From contig NW_019091388.1 in NCBI RefSeq assembly GCF_001949145.1, forward strand, positions 337,534-362,421: DNA of 24,888 nt, in the 5' to 3' direction. Under the pieces are notes generated by a model. The model was not told where the DNA came from, did not search any database, and was given only the letters and a program-made list of their open reading frames with translations. Positions 1 to 10,678 of this stretch are shown piece after piece. The stretch comes from Acanthaster planci (lineage: Eukaryota > Echinodermata > Asteroidea > Valvatida > Acanthasteridae). Numbering within the stretch: the stretch's first letter is position 1; every line of letters begins with the position of its first letter. The position numbers and the translations under genes are program-made.

Positions 1-89
1 CGTCCGTGCTTGTAATCAGTTTCCAGCTCTTAATCTTGCAATTATTCCTGTTTGTCAGCTGAATCATTACTGCCCGTTGTCAAGTTCTC

Positions 90-1165
90 AAATTGTTGAA
101 AACCTCAATACTGCAAAGCCTGGACATCACTGCATCTGCCTACACGACTCGTCCATAAATTTGCAAAGGAATTAGCAACTCCTTTAACACCATTTTCAAT
201 TCATGTTCTTATGGATGGAATTTTCCTAACGAATGGAAGACTGCTACTGTTGTCCCCGTTCCCAAGGTTAGCAAAATAACATCATTCAATCAACTATGGC
301 CCATTTCACTTACACCTTTACCTGGGGAGAATTTCTGAAAGTTTTATTGCAAAATGGATCGTTGAAGATATTTCTATCAAACTTGACATTAAACAATATG
401 GAATATTAAAGGTTTAATGTTCAATTTTGCCTTTGAGGGTTTGGATAAACCGGGACATTAAGCCCAACTGTGCGCAATTGACTTCGTCAAGGCCTTTGAT
501 AGGGTTAATCATAACTTACTTATAAAGAAGCTTATAGACCTCAGATAGAGAATCCATAGTTCCTACTCTGCAGCTTTCTCACCAATCGAAATCACCAAGC
601 TAAACGGTCATTTGTCATCTACCAAACCGATTACATGTGGGTTCCAAACGGTACAGAATTGGGACCTTTTCTTTTTCTTGTTCTTGTTGACGATGACTCT
701 ATGGATTGCTGCAGACGGTAGACAATCTAACTCTGGGAGAAGTAGTCAAATTTGGTGAAGCATCTACCCTTCAAGTACATCTTGATAATCTTTCGGTTTG
801 GTGTCAGCAGAACAATGTGTTACCCAAACCTTCTAAATGCCAACAAATGATGATTAGTTTTTTAAAAAGAGAAGTTCCCATGCAGTCACTTTTACTGGAA
901 TAAAATTACTCGGAGTTATAATACAGAGTGATCTCAAATGGTCTATAATTTCTAGTGCATCCACCGCATCCACCAGGGTATATACTCTTTGTATCTTAGA
1001 AGGACACAGATTTCTCAATCCAATATGGTGGCCTTTATTTAATTGTTACATACGACCCATTTTAGTATATGCTATCCAAGTGTGGCATTCTTCAAAAACT
1101 GCTCAGCAAAATAATGGAATAGAACAGGTACAGAAGAGAGCTTGTAAATATTGAATATGTAAATA
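90..1165 (+). pseudogene. Decayed Jockey/CR1-type LINE reverse transcriptase
   Basis: This is a dead copy of a non-LTR retrotransposon polymerase, which in live elements copies element RNA into DNA at a nicked target. Family landmarks appear in order but in shifting frames: KFAKELATPLT near 156-190, EWKTATVVPVPKV near 231-270, PISLTP near 300, RT motif A as DFVKAFDRVNH from 480, a motif-B-like TCGF near 630, motif C as VDNLTLGEV from 718, TGIKLLGVIIQSDLKW from about 893, and IRPILVYAIQVWHSS near 1047-1093. Several stops (for example after KLIDLR near 545) and frameshifts break it. The motif C pair expected to be two aspartates reads Asp-Asn here (gac aat, 721-726), so the catalytic site is lost even in the longest open piece (706-903). 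It lacks the upstream endonuclease. The 3' limit is uncertain; weak similarity may run to about 1230. The clade assignment comes from remembered motifs. Confidence 0.85.
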
Positions 1166-1230
1166 AATAAAATCAATTACTTGAAGCTCAACAGTAAGGA
1201 GTCTGTGCTACAGAAAGCTTGGAAAAGTCA

Positions 1231-2228
1231 ATTAAGCAAAATAGTTGGCTTTCATGGCAATCAATGACATTTTTGAAAGAGAAATTCATGAACATTTAAT
1301 ATAATTAGTTAACTGGGGTAACCGGAGCGGTGGTGAAAGTTTCACCAAATCGCCAAATCTGGTCATAACTTTTTCCAAACGGTTAACTTGGCACACATTC
1401 CCTACAGTCCTCGCCCCAGGCATACACCACAAGCCTGTAGACTCCTATTGACTAGACCCCAACCACTGCACAGAAAGGAGTCTTAAAGATCAATCGCCCC
1501 AAGGAGCCCATATGGTCGCTATCAGGAACTGAATCTCATTGTTTACAGACATGTGCTTACTCGTCCGGCTGTCTGGGTTGTAACTGGTATTACTGTACTT
1601 CCAAAGGAGCAAAATGAAATATAGATACAAAGAGGACGTGAGAGATATATCAGCTACCATTAAACAGTCGTACAGGTTCAAGCATGACCAGGAACTGACC
1701 CGGTGGCAAAAGTCTCCGCGTGGAGAAAAAGTCTTACTTTTTGGACGTAGCTGCTCCAAGGGTAAGCTTTGGTTATGTTATGGCTAATCAGTTACCATCT
1801 CCCATCTTTTCAGCCCCGAAATACATGAACGTGAATTTCAATGGGATTTCGAAATGTGGCCTAGGGAGAGAGTGTATCCCTATTTTTTTCTGTTAACGTC
1901 TTTCTAACATCTTAACATTTTTCCCTTTTTTTCCCTAAACTAAATCCCTCCCAGCTCGCTAACTGTGTTACTGCAATGCTCCGAGAAAATAACAACGATG
2001 GCTATCATATAAAAGTGACTTTATTTGAATTATTGATTTCATATTTAGAGGAAATGGAAAATTTGTACAATTTATTTATTCGTGCATACATCAACAATTA
2101 TTGAATTTCATGGGTAATATAATAAATAGATAAATGTACATTAACATATATTGTGAATAGAACACCCACCAGCGACTAATGACAAGAAAAACAACTGTTA
2201 TGTTACAGTCCGTTAAACGTATTTGATA
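1231..2228. other. No recognisable gene
   Basis: I see no protein family, RNA gene or strong repeat here. It could include the decayed 3' part of the neighbouring LINE, since there is no clear poly(A) tail or target-site duplication to close that element. From about 1860 the sequence becomes AT-rich with T-runs. The minus-strand frame across 1490-1759 has no recognisable motif. Confidence 0.4.
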
Positions 2229-2465
2229 ATGTACGAATCAAACCGACATACCGTCCTGATTTGTGTTTCACAAGAGGGTAACACAATAATTTTCCCTTGT
2301 TACTATAATGTATCTAAATCATACATAAATGCAGATAGCTGTATTTTGAAACACCTTTCCTTGAATTTCCTTGTAATTTTCTTGCTTATGTTTTTGTCAT
2401 TCTCGAAATGCGGAGATATATCCCCCCATCCGACAGGATCTACGGTGAAGGAGCAACTGTGGTAG
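2229..2465 (+). pseudogene. Possible N-terminal relic of a CR1-like LINE protein (2A-like motif)
   Basis: An ATG-started frame of 78 codons ends in a hydrophobic stretch (about residues 43-57, rich in L, F, I, V), immediately followed by KCGDISPHPTG at 2406-2438. Many CR1/L2/Rex-type LINE proteins start with a leucine-rich segment followed by a GD-[IV]-x-x-[HN]-P-G-P motif, sometimes working as a 2A-like translation-skipping peptide. The order and spacing fit that pattern, but the terminal Gly-Pro is replaced by Thr-Gly, so a 2A function is not expected. No endonuclease follows downstream, so at best this is a truncated fragment. It lies on the same strand as the RT relic ending near 1165 but downstream of it, so the two are not one collinear element. 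The alternative is a chance hydrophobic frame in AT-rich DNA. Confidence 0.25.
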
Positions 2466-3803
2466 TGATTTCCAAAGATCTATAAAGAAAATAAATCGCT
2501 TCTCTTTATACTACAAAGCACCACTATTGTTTCAAACAGTAACTGATGATGAATCGGATGTTACAAAGCCACATAATTAACATGTTTTAATTCATGTAAA
2601 TTTTAATATAGTAAAACTTAATTTTTATGTAGTAATATAGGATACAATTTATTTGAAGTTTCGCAATACGTGAAGTATGTGACAATGGATCTGTTCAATA
2701 TTCAACAGCGTATGCCTGTACAAGGCTATTCGGGAACAGTTACACGCGCGCGCGAAAGTCTGCAAAAGACCTTGGCCTTATAAAATACCGAACTGTCTCA
2801 TTAGGGAGGAAGTTACAAACGTGTCTCCAGTTTCATTATTCCTGATGTGCACCCGATTGACCGAAGTCAGCAGGCATAGCCTATTATAGGTAGCACTCGT
2901 GGATCCTTGGACTCTGATCTCAGTAGATTAGAAAGTTCTGTGAGTTAATCCAGTAAAGCGGTTACTAAACAAAACCACCACATCGTCTAATTTCAAACTA
3001 TTATGTGTGCCCTCGTCAACGTGCTTCCAATTTTATCTAGCTTCCTATGATCCTTCACAGATTATATAGTCAGCATTGGTTTTGATGGCAAATACTAGCA
3101 TCGCTCGGAATGGCAGAGCCGTTAGTAAACGCTTAAAACACCGGCAAGTCTTAGCGAAATGGAAGAAAACTTGCACTTGGAAGGACTCTATGATATTTCA
3201 TCGTCACAAATGGACTTAAAAGTCTATATGTCGCGATGCATCGAGGATTGTCTCCCAGATAAATGGGATAACACGTGTCATGACAGGCGTTCAGCGCTAT
3301 TAAAAAACACAGGAAAATCTTGTGCGCTTTTTTTCACCTCTCTCTCTTTCTGTCTCTTCGTAATAAGATATGTCCATGGGACTATCTGACGTCGCAGTTG
3401 CGTCTCAATCAAAGTTCAAAGAATGTTAGTGCACTTTGGCCAGTGTTCTTGAATGTCGAAAGGGGATTGTGACGCACTCCGGCATGACCGGAGGGAATTT
3501 TTATTGTTTTTGAGTCCGTGTAAAGGGGCTCTATGGGGCCCTGACGGGCTGCAGCCAGACTCAAAATGTGCAGGTTTTAATCCCACTTTGTTGGAATTTT
3601 CACGTTTTAATTGTCCACGAAAATACTACGCGTTTAAACTTCAATAGTTCCAAACATTTATTTATTTTCTCCGATAATTCTTGAAGCCACTGTTAACATA
3701 AATCAAACCTTTGTTTTCCAGTCTGATAATTTTAGATCAATACGCAACACCTATGTCACTTCCCAACTCAGACTAAAGATGTGCAGTTTTCAAAAGTGGT
3801 TTA
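2466..3803. other. No recognisable gene
   Basis: There are only short unsupported frames, for example ATG-started ones at 3159-3389 and 3453-3647, without recognisable domains. A short alternating CG run lies near 2744-2752. A tRNA-Leu-like stretch near 3520-3590 was examined and rejected. No repeat structure was spotted. Confidence 0.4.
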
Positions 3804-4100
3804 CTACTCGTTTTGATTAATAATGGTAACACGTTCGCCTGAGATTTCTTCAAACGAATGCCATTTTTGGTCATTCATATTCCTTGCAACCCGAGTGCCA
3901 GCCACCAAGACTTGGTCAGGAAACAGTGTAAAGTTGAATAGGTAGATAACAGCAGATGGGTCACAATCGTGGGAGCGAAAATGGATGTTATGACTGCAAA
4001 CCTCTGAGTGTGCACCAAATGTGTACTGTAGAACATGCACGGATTTGATGGTTCTTAGGTCAAATTTTACTTGGTAAGTCAAACGACTTACGTAGTTCAC
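3804..4100 (-). CDS. Unidentified open frame, possible exon with a beta-sandwich-like pattern
   Basis: A 98-codon frame on the minus strand has no early ATG; its upstream boundary is a GTG, so as a host gene it would have to be an internal or last exon. It reads more like protein than its surroundings. YQVKFDLRTIKSVHVLQY is followed by Cys and His-Asp-Cys residues, then PDQVLVAGTRV and a final WHSFEEISGERVTI before a stop. The alternation VDL-like strand, SVHVL strand, VLVAG strand, GERVTI strand is what F5/8-type-C (discoidin) or F-type lectin domains show, and NDQKWHS also resembles the ND-x-x-WHS motif of laminin G domains. I cannot decide between these, and both may be chance. A consensus GTAAGT donor lies near 4090 on this strand at the 5' edge, which argues against a simple exon start there. 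No neighbouring exon was found. Confidence 0.22.
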   Translation of the reverse strand: MNYVSRLTYQVKFDLRTIKSVHVLQYTFGAHSEVCSHNIHFRSHDCDPSAVIYLFNFTLFPDQVLVAGTRVARNMNDQKWHSFEEISGERVTIINQNE

Positions 4101-6029
4101 CCATAAATCATATCACGAAGAGAAAAGCAGTCAGTAAGAATCAATCCACAGTTTTGACAATTCTTCTGTACAGTCATCATACAGCTGTAGAGTGGAGCAA
4201 ACTCACTCGTGCTTATATTATTCCTGGCCTTCGACCTTATCCTGCCGTCCGCCAGCAATACTTTTACGCTGATTTTCTTGCAGTCGGATTAACTTGTTTT
4301 TTTTCTCCCGGCAATCAGTGTCAGCTCTGACTATATCAGCTCGTCCCATACCCCTACAAATAGTATCCTGTTTTATTATTCAGAAATTCAAGTGGTTTGC
4401 AGTACTGTAGGAGCTTACAGAGTGTGTTCGCTGTGTTTGCTTATTATGTTAGTGCTAGTTCTCACATTTCCAAGTAAATTCCGCCCCGCACATTCATAGC
4501 TCGAATCTTCAGTCCTTGTTCATTTTCATTGACGTAACGCTGATTTCCAAAGGGTAGGATAAGCTGTTGTACGTTTTTGCGATGACCCAAGAAGCACTGG
4601 CAGTTTTGATGGTATTGGGAGAAAATGTGTTTAATTTAAACAAGTTTTATTCCTTCCAGGTCCGAGTTGTTTTTTTTTGTTCTTCTGAACAGATAGACAT
4701 CTTTGTTTGCCTTTGCAAAGGTGCATTTCAGAAAAGGATTTTGATAACCGGTTGAAACTCGTGTGTTATGAAAGAATCGTTGATTTGATCAGGGATCATT
4801 GTATTCATCTACTAAAAGTTCACGTAAATAAAATGGGGGGGGGTTCACAGTGGGTGAAGGGAATTTTTTTACGGGGCATAGTTGTACAGGTTGGATATGA
4901 TGATGGACCCAGCTAAGTCGAGTATCAAGAAAGTATTATACACAACCTACATGTACACCGGAACATGTCACAGGTTAGAATCAATGAAGGTAAATAACAT
5001 GGTCGGCAATTTTCGCTCAGTACGAAATCCCCATGTCAAATAGTGTGGGTTACCTTCATTCCAAAGGAACTACGTCCGTACCCGTTTAATTTGGCTCCGC
5101 CACGTCTAGGTACCCACCAGCACTTTTAGTTAGACAAACACATCGTCCCCTCCAAACCGTCAATTTATTATGCCCCCAGGAAAACCGAGGGCAAAATTGT
5201 CCGAACTCGACTTGGAAAAGAGAACTACTCGACAATCAAACTGTGCTCAATCAGTGCTCAGATCAATGACAGCCTGATAATGGCTCCTCCAGAATCGCTC
5301 ATCAGATAGAAGGTGGAGGCTTGCAAACCTTTGGTGGAAATTGAATCATACCCAAGGCTATGAATGATATCACGATTAGCCTGACAACACTGTAGATTGA
5401 CAATTATTTATTTGTTCCGCAGTACTTCAATTAAAATTCAAAGGCCCTCTGTGGTCTCACTAGTCACATGATTGCTCCTCCACGATTATGAATTATGATC
5501 GGCTTTTCATCCAAAATCGCTCGCAGATTAATGGGTTGAAGAAAATACCCAAGCAACTGATGATCACTTTTCTGAAAAATGTTTTCAAATAAACTTTTGA
5601 TAATAGTATATCAGTGATTTGGAAATTGTGACAAATGTACTAGGACACTTTTGTCAAACATATCGGCATCCCTTTTTGTCTATGATACTGAAACAATGAT
5701 GGTGCCTTAATTATTGAATCGTTAGACGGCACACTGTTCAAAGTCCGTTATCAAGCCATACCGTCTTGATGCCAAGAACAATTATATGATCACTTCAGTT
5801 AAGAGAACAAACGCAGCACAGAACGAGAGCTACTTTGTCTGTTTGCAACAAAACATGTTTTTTCTGCATTTCTTAAGTTTTGAAAAAAGGGCGTCTTTCA
5901 AATATGCATGTGTGCAATAAGACATGTAGAGTAAAAAACTGTACAAGACTATGAGGTTTGCAGAAAAGGTTTAAGTCCACAGATTGACATTATCGTGGCG
6001 TCGTCGTACCAGTTTCGATTTAACGTATC
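4101..6029. other. No firmly supported gene
   Basis: Short frames only. A 35-codon ATG frame from about 5170 starts MPPGKPRAKLSELDLEKR and looks protein-like, but stops after about 105 bases. A second frame continues as SAQINDSLIMAPPESLIR, which might be a frameshifted exon relic of unknown type. Similar short strings (GCTCCTCCA) recur near 5284 and 5476. A G-run lies near 4834-4843. No RNA gene or transposon was recognised. Confidence 0.35.
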
Positions 6030-6800
6030 CGAGTCTACCTACATATCGAGAATAAACCCCATCAGCCTGAAAGGTTTATAATTTAAAGATAAATAGTTTA
6101 AATTTAAGATGACGTCATATGACCCTAATTGACGTAATCACGCCGTCATTATATACCCAGAGTGAACCGTTCGACTTGCAGTCATCTAGTTATCGGGAAT
6201 TAAAGTATGTACCTTGAAGATGCCGCGTGATAACGTCATCAAGTCGTTACCTTAAATGTAAATCGTAACACGTCCTAGTCTGCCTACATACCAAGAGGGA
6301 ATCCGACTGGAATAACAGCTATATATTGGGCATTAGGCTTTGCATCTATAAGATGACTTGGCGTCATTCCTGATGACTCATCACAATTTACCGCGCATTT
6401 TCATTTAACCCCCCCCGTCTACAAACATACGAAAAAATGAACTCAGTAGACCTCTATCATGGACCAGCGATCTTGCTTTTCTATCATTCTAACCGAAAAG
6501 TGAGGCTGGAAGGGAAAACAGGCTCTTCTTTTTTATCGACATGTTAAGTTGTAGTACTATTGCCAGTAAGTCTACAGGGAACAAGACAAACATGGCAGCG
6601 TCACGATAAAGGACTATAGGACCAAAGGTTCTCACCTTTAAGATGTCATGTGACCCTCAATGACGGCATCATCACTTTCACCTTTAACATATCCCATTCT
6701 ACTCATATACCAAAGGTGAACCTAATAGCACTTTTATTGTTCTCGTTGAAAGGCCTTCTAATGTACACCTTTAATATGACGTCACGTGACCCGTGATGTC
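6030..6800. repeat. Diverged tandem array of a ~120-140 bp unit with TGACGTCA-like motifs
   Basis: At least four or five imperfect units can be lined up. Each begins with a version of TCC-nAGTCTACCTACATACC (near 6031, partial near 6150, near 6274, near 6693). About 80-110 bases later comes a version of CCTTTAAGATGACGTCATRTGACCC (near 6106, 6216, 6345, 6643, 6770), followed by a second ACGTCAT-type motif and a TTTAACATA-like tail. A non-matching stretch of about 200 bp interrupts the array around 6430-6630. TGACGTCA is the palindromic core bound by CREB/ATF factors in animals, and CACGTGAC/CATGTGAC variants recur beside it. A regulatory role is not shown; spread by duplication of a transposon-derived unit is the simpler reading. 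A related ACGTCATCGTGACG sits near 6965. Related copies occur at 7528-7700 and 9310-9445. Confidence 0.6.
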
Positions 6801-7527
6801 ATAGGAATTTTTGTTGTTTTTTTCCATAGATATATTACAAAAATTATGTATACTGAAAAATTATTTCATACTATGGTATTGACATGGCATCTTTCCCGTT
6901 TTTGACTATTACGCATGTCAGTTTTGGTACTTGAAATGAGAAAAATAATGAAATCAACCTTTAACGTCATCGTGACGGCTTTCCAGTTTTCAAGTATACC
7001 TTTGCCAGTTCGGGTACGTGGCAAGTTTGAAGTAATTTGGACTTAAAGTTCCTGAAATATTGGTTTGCTGTAGCCTAAGGTTAAAGTGTATCGCCCTCTC
7101 GAGACTTTTAACGAACTTGGAGTTTTTCATAGACTGGCTCTCCTTCCCTGTATTATTGCAGTGACTTACAAAGGATTCACCAATATTTAAGTTACGCGCT
7201 AAATTCAATGACGCGGGCCAGCCTAATAGTAATCCCCGTGCTTATGTTCTCGTTTCGTCATCATTCTATCATAATCTTGTATGCAGCCTGTGATTTTATT
7301 TTTCCATTGAGTTTAACTCTAGCCCTGTAAGGTGCATGCAAAATTCTATTGAAATCGGAGGAGGGGCGATTGTCAAGGTTAGAACAGATACTACCAAAAC
7401 ATACTGACACAGGTGTATATCGATAAATTTAAAAAGGCCTCGCACAAGGAATTTAAAGAAACCATTTCATTTTTGCTCAGGAGATACATCAAAAAGAACG
7501 TATTAAGAAAAAAAAAGATATGGCAGA

Positions 7528-7700
7528 GACGTCATCGTGACATCACCTAAATTTTCACATCGAACACATCCCGGTTTGGATTCATGCCAAGTTTCAACCA
7601 AGTCAGACTTATTTTGTGCGAGATATACTGGCCTGCAAAGATTTCAACTTTGCAGGCATGTCAAATAACAGGTGACAAATATCAGATGGCATCATCAAAC
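7528..7700. repeat. Interspersed repeat, copy 1, with perfect 10-bp hairpin
   Basis: This copy carries, in order, ACGTCATCGTGACATCACC, an ATTTTCACAT segment, a CCAAGTTTCAACC segment, and a perfect hairpin: GCCTGCAAAG at 7631-7640, a 7-base loop, CTTTGCAGGC at 7648-7657. It then continues GCATGTCA...GTGACAAAT. The 9310-9445 stretch repeats the same order with the middle missing. The beginning resembles the unit of the 6.0-6.8 kb array, so all three may be one family. Confidence 0.55.
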
Positions 7701-9309
7701 ATCACTGTTCGTAGAGAATTTTGAGAAAAACACCGATTTGTTCATCAAATATGTCAAAGATGTTATTTAAATAAGGACAGTGGTCTTTATTTGCAAGACA
7801 GGGCAAAGCATCATGTAAGGCGAAATTACCTGAGGGCCATACTTATGAACTCCATTGCCTCTTGTTGGTAAGCCTTTGCATGTGACTGCTCACAATATGC
7901 ATTTTTAGCCATCACTGCCATCTACAATTCATACCCAAACAATTTTTCTCTGTAAGAAAAAATGGTAGTGGAACGAACATACTCATTTTATGTAAGTAAT
8001 CCAGATGGTGCGAGCATAAGGGTATGCTGGACACAACACATACCTCATTCATGTCACTCATCTGACACAAACACACATGTACACTCTAAAGGCCATGTTG
8101 CAATTCGAAGAAAACTTACTTTTGGCACTGCCCACCATATCTTCCAATTTCTTTCAGATGAATAGACTGCGGTAATCAGAAATTTACAGAATACTTTCAG
8201 CCACTCAAGTCAGAATGGGGATACGTACTTAAATCTTTTGTTTTGTTTGTGCAAAGAAGAAGATTAATAATCTTTGACAAACAGACCAATCAATTTTAAA
8301 GACCACCGAGAGGCTCATATTGAGGAAAGCATGCCTGCAAGCTTTAAAATTGCAGTACACTGTATTTTGCACTCCCTATACCAAGGTGTAAATTGAAAAT
8401 ACAGAGTGGCCTACTTCTCATGTCTTAAATGATGGTTGCAATACATTTTTGTGACTACAAACCTCTAAAATGCACCTTTCTCCCTCAATTAATCTTATTT
8501 CAACTTCCGTTCTTGCTTCAAAGGGTATTTTGACGCCTTTTGGGCTTTTATGCTAATGATATTTCCATATTCATGAGGAAAACTGTGATGTCATCTGAAG
8601 AAGAAGCCTCAATGTTACAATGGTTTTACACAAAAGTCCTGCACTTTTGTAGATTTTCCTGGACTCAGTTTTCTCTTCTTTGTTGATTTATTGTTGTTCA
8701 TGTGTATAGCAACAAGAAAATGTTAATCCCTATCTCACAAATGTTTCAGTAGGTAAATTCATGGTTCATAATTTCAACAGAAACACCTATGCACTGACCA
8801 TGTCTTCACTAGATGATGTCACAGCAACAACGCCCTCAGTTGCATGGATAATTTTAATTGTTTAAAACATGCTCTTTTCAATGCATTGAACTAAATAGGA
8901 GTGTACAAGATTTTTCATACAACGAAGAAGAGTACAAAGATGCAGAAGAATTGTGTAGAATAAAAATTTATTACAGCTACACTTTAAAAAGTAGCCTAGG
9001 GGTAAGTGCAAATTGCACATGATGATGAGATGAAATGAGGCACTTGATAAACAAGTGAAATTCACACGTGGATTGAGAATTGTGTTCCGATTGATTTCGT
9101 GCTCAAGTCAAACAAAACAGGACTAAATTCAATAAAAGATTTCCAACTTGGTTTGAGGAGCGTATTGCTCAAAGAAGGTTACCATGGAGTTGTTTCTTAA
9201 TAGTGAGAAACCATCTTAGACAAAACAGATTCATGTTAGTTTTCTTGAGTCATTCTTAAAAGTTTGGTATATGTTAAAAAGAATGTTAACATGACAAACA
9301 TTTTGAAAA
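7701..9309. other. No recognisable gene
   Basis: There are only short frames without motifs (for example 7962-8165 plus and 8862-9065 minus). A fragment near 8330-8345 (GCATGCCTGCAAG) loosely recalls the hairpin of the neighbouring repeat in inverted sense, but it is too short to call a copy. Confidence 0.4.
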
Positions 9310-9445
9310 TCTGATGATGACACCATCATGACGTCACCCCCATTTTCACATACACCGGATCAGACACATAGTTCGAGAGAAACAGGCCTGCCAAAAAATT
9401 CAATTTTGAGGGCATGTCACGTGACAAATAATGACGTCGCAGATA
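9310..9445. repeat. Interspersed repeat, copy 2 (internally deleted)
   Basis: The segments CATGACGTCACC, ATTTTCACAT, GGCCTGCCAAAAAATTCAA, GGGCATGTCA and GTGACAAATAATGACGTC appear in the same order and orientation as at 7528-7700, with roughly 50 bases of the middle absent. The hairpin is present but imperfect here. A plus-strand frame crosses it (9328-9618) but shows no protein motif and is taken as a by-product. Confidence 0.5.
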
Positions 9446-9448
9446 ATC

Positions 9449-9909
9449 CTAAAGGCCAGTCCATACTACGGGCGACTGTGAAACCAAAGCGAATTTCAAG
9501 TCCTGTGTGCGACCTTTACGAATTCGCAGCACAAATATTTGGTCTGACGCAATGGCGTATCCTGCAGGGGGGCAACGTCCCCCCTCCCCTTCCAAATTTA
9601 GATTTTTTGTACAAATAAAACTTCATAGGTCAGTACGACAGAAAGTCATCGATATGCTTGTTTATCAAATTTCAGCACCAAAACCCTGAGAAAACAATGC
9701 CACGAAATTAAAGCAAGGAAGTCGAGATCGTAGGCAAGGTTTTTTTTATATTTTTCTCCCCGCCAACATCATCATGTTCAGTGAGTCCAAAGCCGCAATC
9801 GCTTTTGAATTTTCCCCCATTTACACCAAAAGATGGATACGCCGCTGGTCTTACGTCACAAAATCGCGATTATGCTCGCTTTTGCGCCAAGTGTGAACCT
9901 GCCATAAGG
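9449..9909. mobile_element. Degenerate foldback element split by a nested insertion
   Basis: The left end reads CCTAAAGGCCAGTCCATACT. The reverse complement of the right end reads CCTTATGGCAGGTTCACACT, matching at about two thirds of positions. Further inward both arms hold a GCGAATTT / GCGATTTT motif. Elements with ends of the type GGCCAGTCCACACT and GCGA-rich interiors are familiar as non-autonomous foldbacks in invertebrate genomes, from memory only. The arms are interrupted by the 9554-9843 element. With that removed the outer element would be about 160-170 bp. It has no coding capacity. Confidence 0.4.
9554..9843. mobile_element. Inner MITE-like element with 9-bp terminal inverted repeats
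   Basis: GGCGTATCC at 9554-9562 is mirrored exactly by GGATACGCC at 9835-9843. Just outside, TGGTCTGACG lies on the left (about 9541-9550) and TGGTCTTACG on the right (about 9846-9855), a 9-of-10 direct repeat that would suit a target-site duplication, although a few bases separate it from the inverted repeats. Directly inside the left end is a G6/C6 hairpin: AGGGGGG at 9566-9572 and CCCCCCT at 9579-9585. No transposase is present, so it would have to move in trans. Its superfamily is not identifiable. Confidence 0.45.
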
Positions 9910-10678
9910 TGGTGGTCTACTTATACGTTATATAAGTAGGCAATCTGATATAACAAAGTGCCAAAGTGAGTGTGTGCACAAAAATTAGTACAAGTAAACA
10001 TACGGATTCATAGGTTATTGTAAAAAATATTGGCTTTTGCCTTAATTGGTTGTGATATCTTAATGTGTGTTATTTATTTTTCTCAAAAAAGGTATTGTGA
10101 CCTTAAGCATGTCATTTAAATCAAAATAACATCCTCTTTTGTATTTTGGCCTGGTCAAAAATTTTCCAAGCTCAAATCTGGTACCAGCTGCACTGTCTAC
10201 AGTGGGGGGTCTGTGCAATCACGCGTTTTTGTCCTTTTAAACCAGAAGTTTATGGCATTGCTAATTATTATAAGGTTCACACTACATAAAGCTTACTGGC
10301 CAATTTTGTTCACGACCAGGGGAAAGTGTCTTATACGTGTATATCAAAATATGAACACAAAAAGAAAGGATTGTCCGCACTGGGGAAACGAAACGAATTT
10401 CATTTCTTTAACTTGCGAAAAACCACTGATGAAATCTCCAAACTGAATGATAATTTGCAAAATGGCAAGACGAGTTTGTTATAAGTACAACGATTACGCG
10501 TAACATTGTGCCAATGCATTGAATAAAAATTTGGAAACGAGAAAACTTATCATGTAAATTTTGTTTTCGAATGAAACAATTTTTCCAAGAAACATTTTGA
10601 TAAATTTGGCAAATGAAATAATGAACTTTCAGGGCGGAAAGATGAATCGGTGGGACGTCGAATATTGAATCTACAACA
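9910..10678. other. No recognisable gene
   Basis: No domain, RNA gene or element end was recognised. Scattered GAATG/GAATAA words from about 10440 may be an outlying, more diverged part of the degenerate repeat that follows. Confidence 0.4.

Noticed and set aside
3520-3590. tRNA-Leu-like words (CCAGACTCAAAA and GGTTTTAATCCCAC)
   Set aside because: The anticodon and T arms do not base-pair, and the variable arm would be too short; at best a very old tRNA-derived relic.
5170-5340. Frameshifted coding relic starting MPPGKPRAKLSELDLEKR
   Set aside because: Protein-like but only 35 codons, no recognised family and no splice sites; noted under the intergenic entry only.
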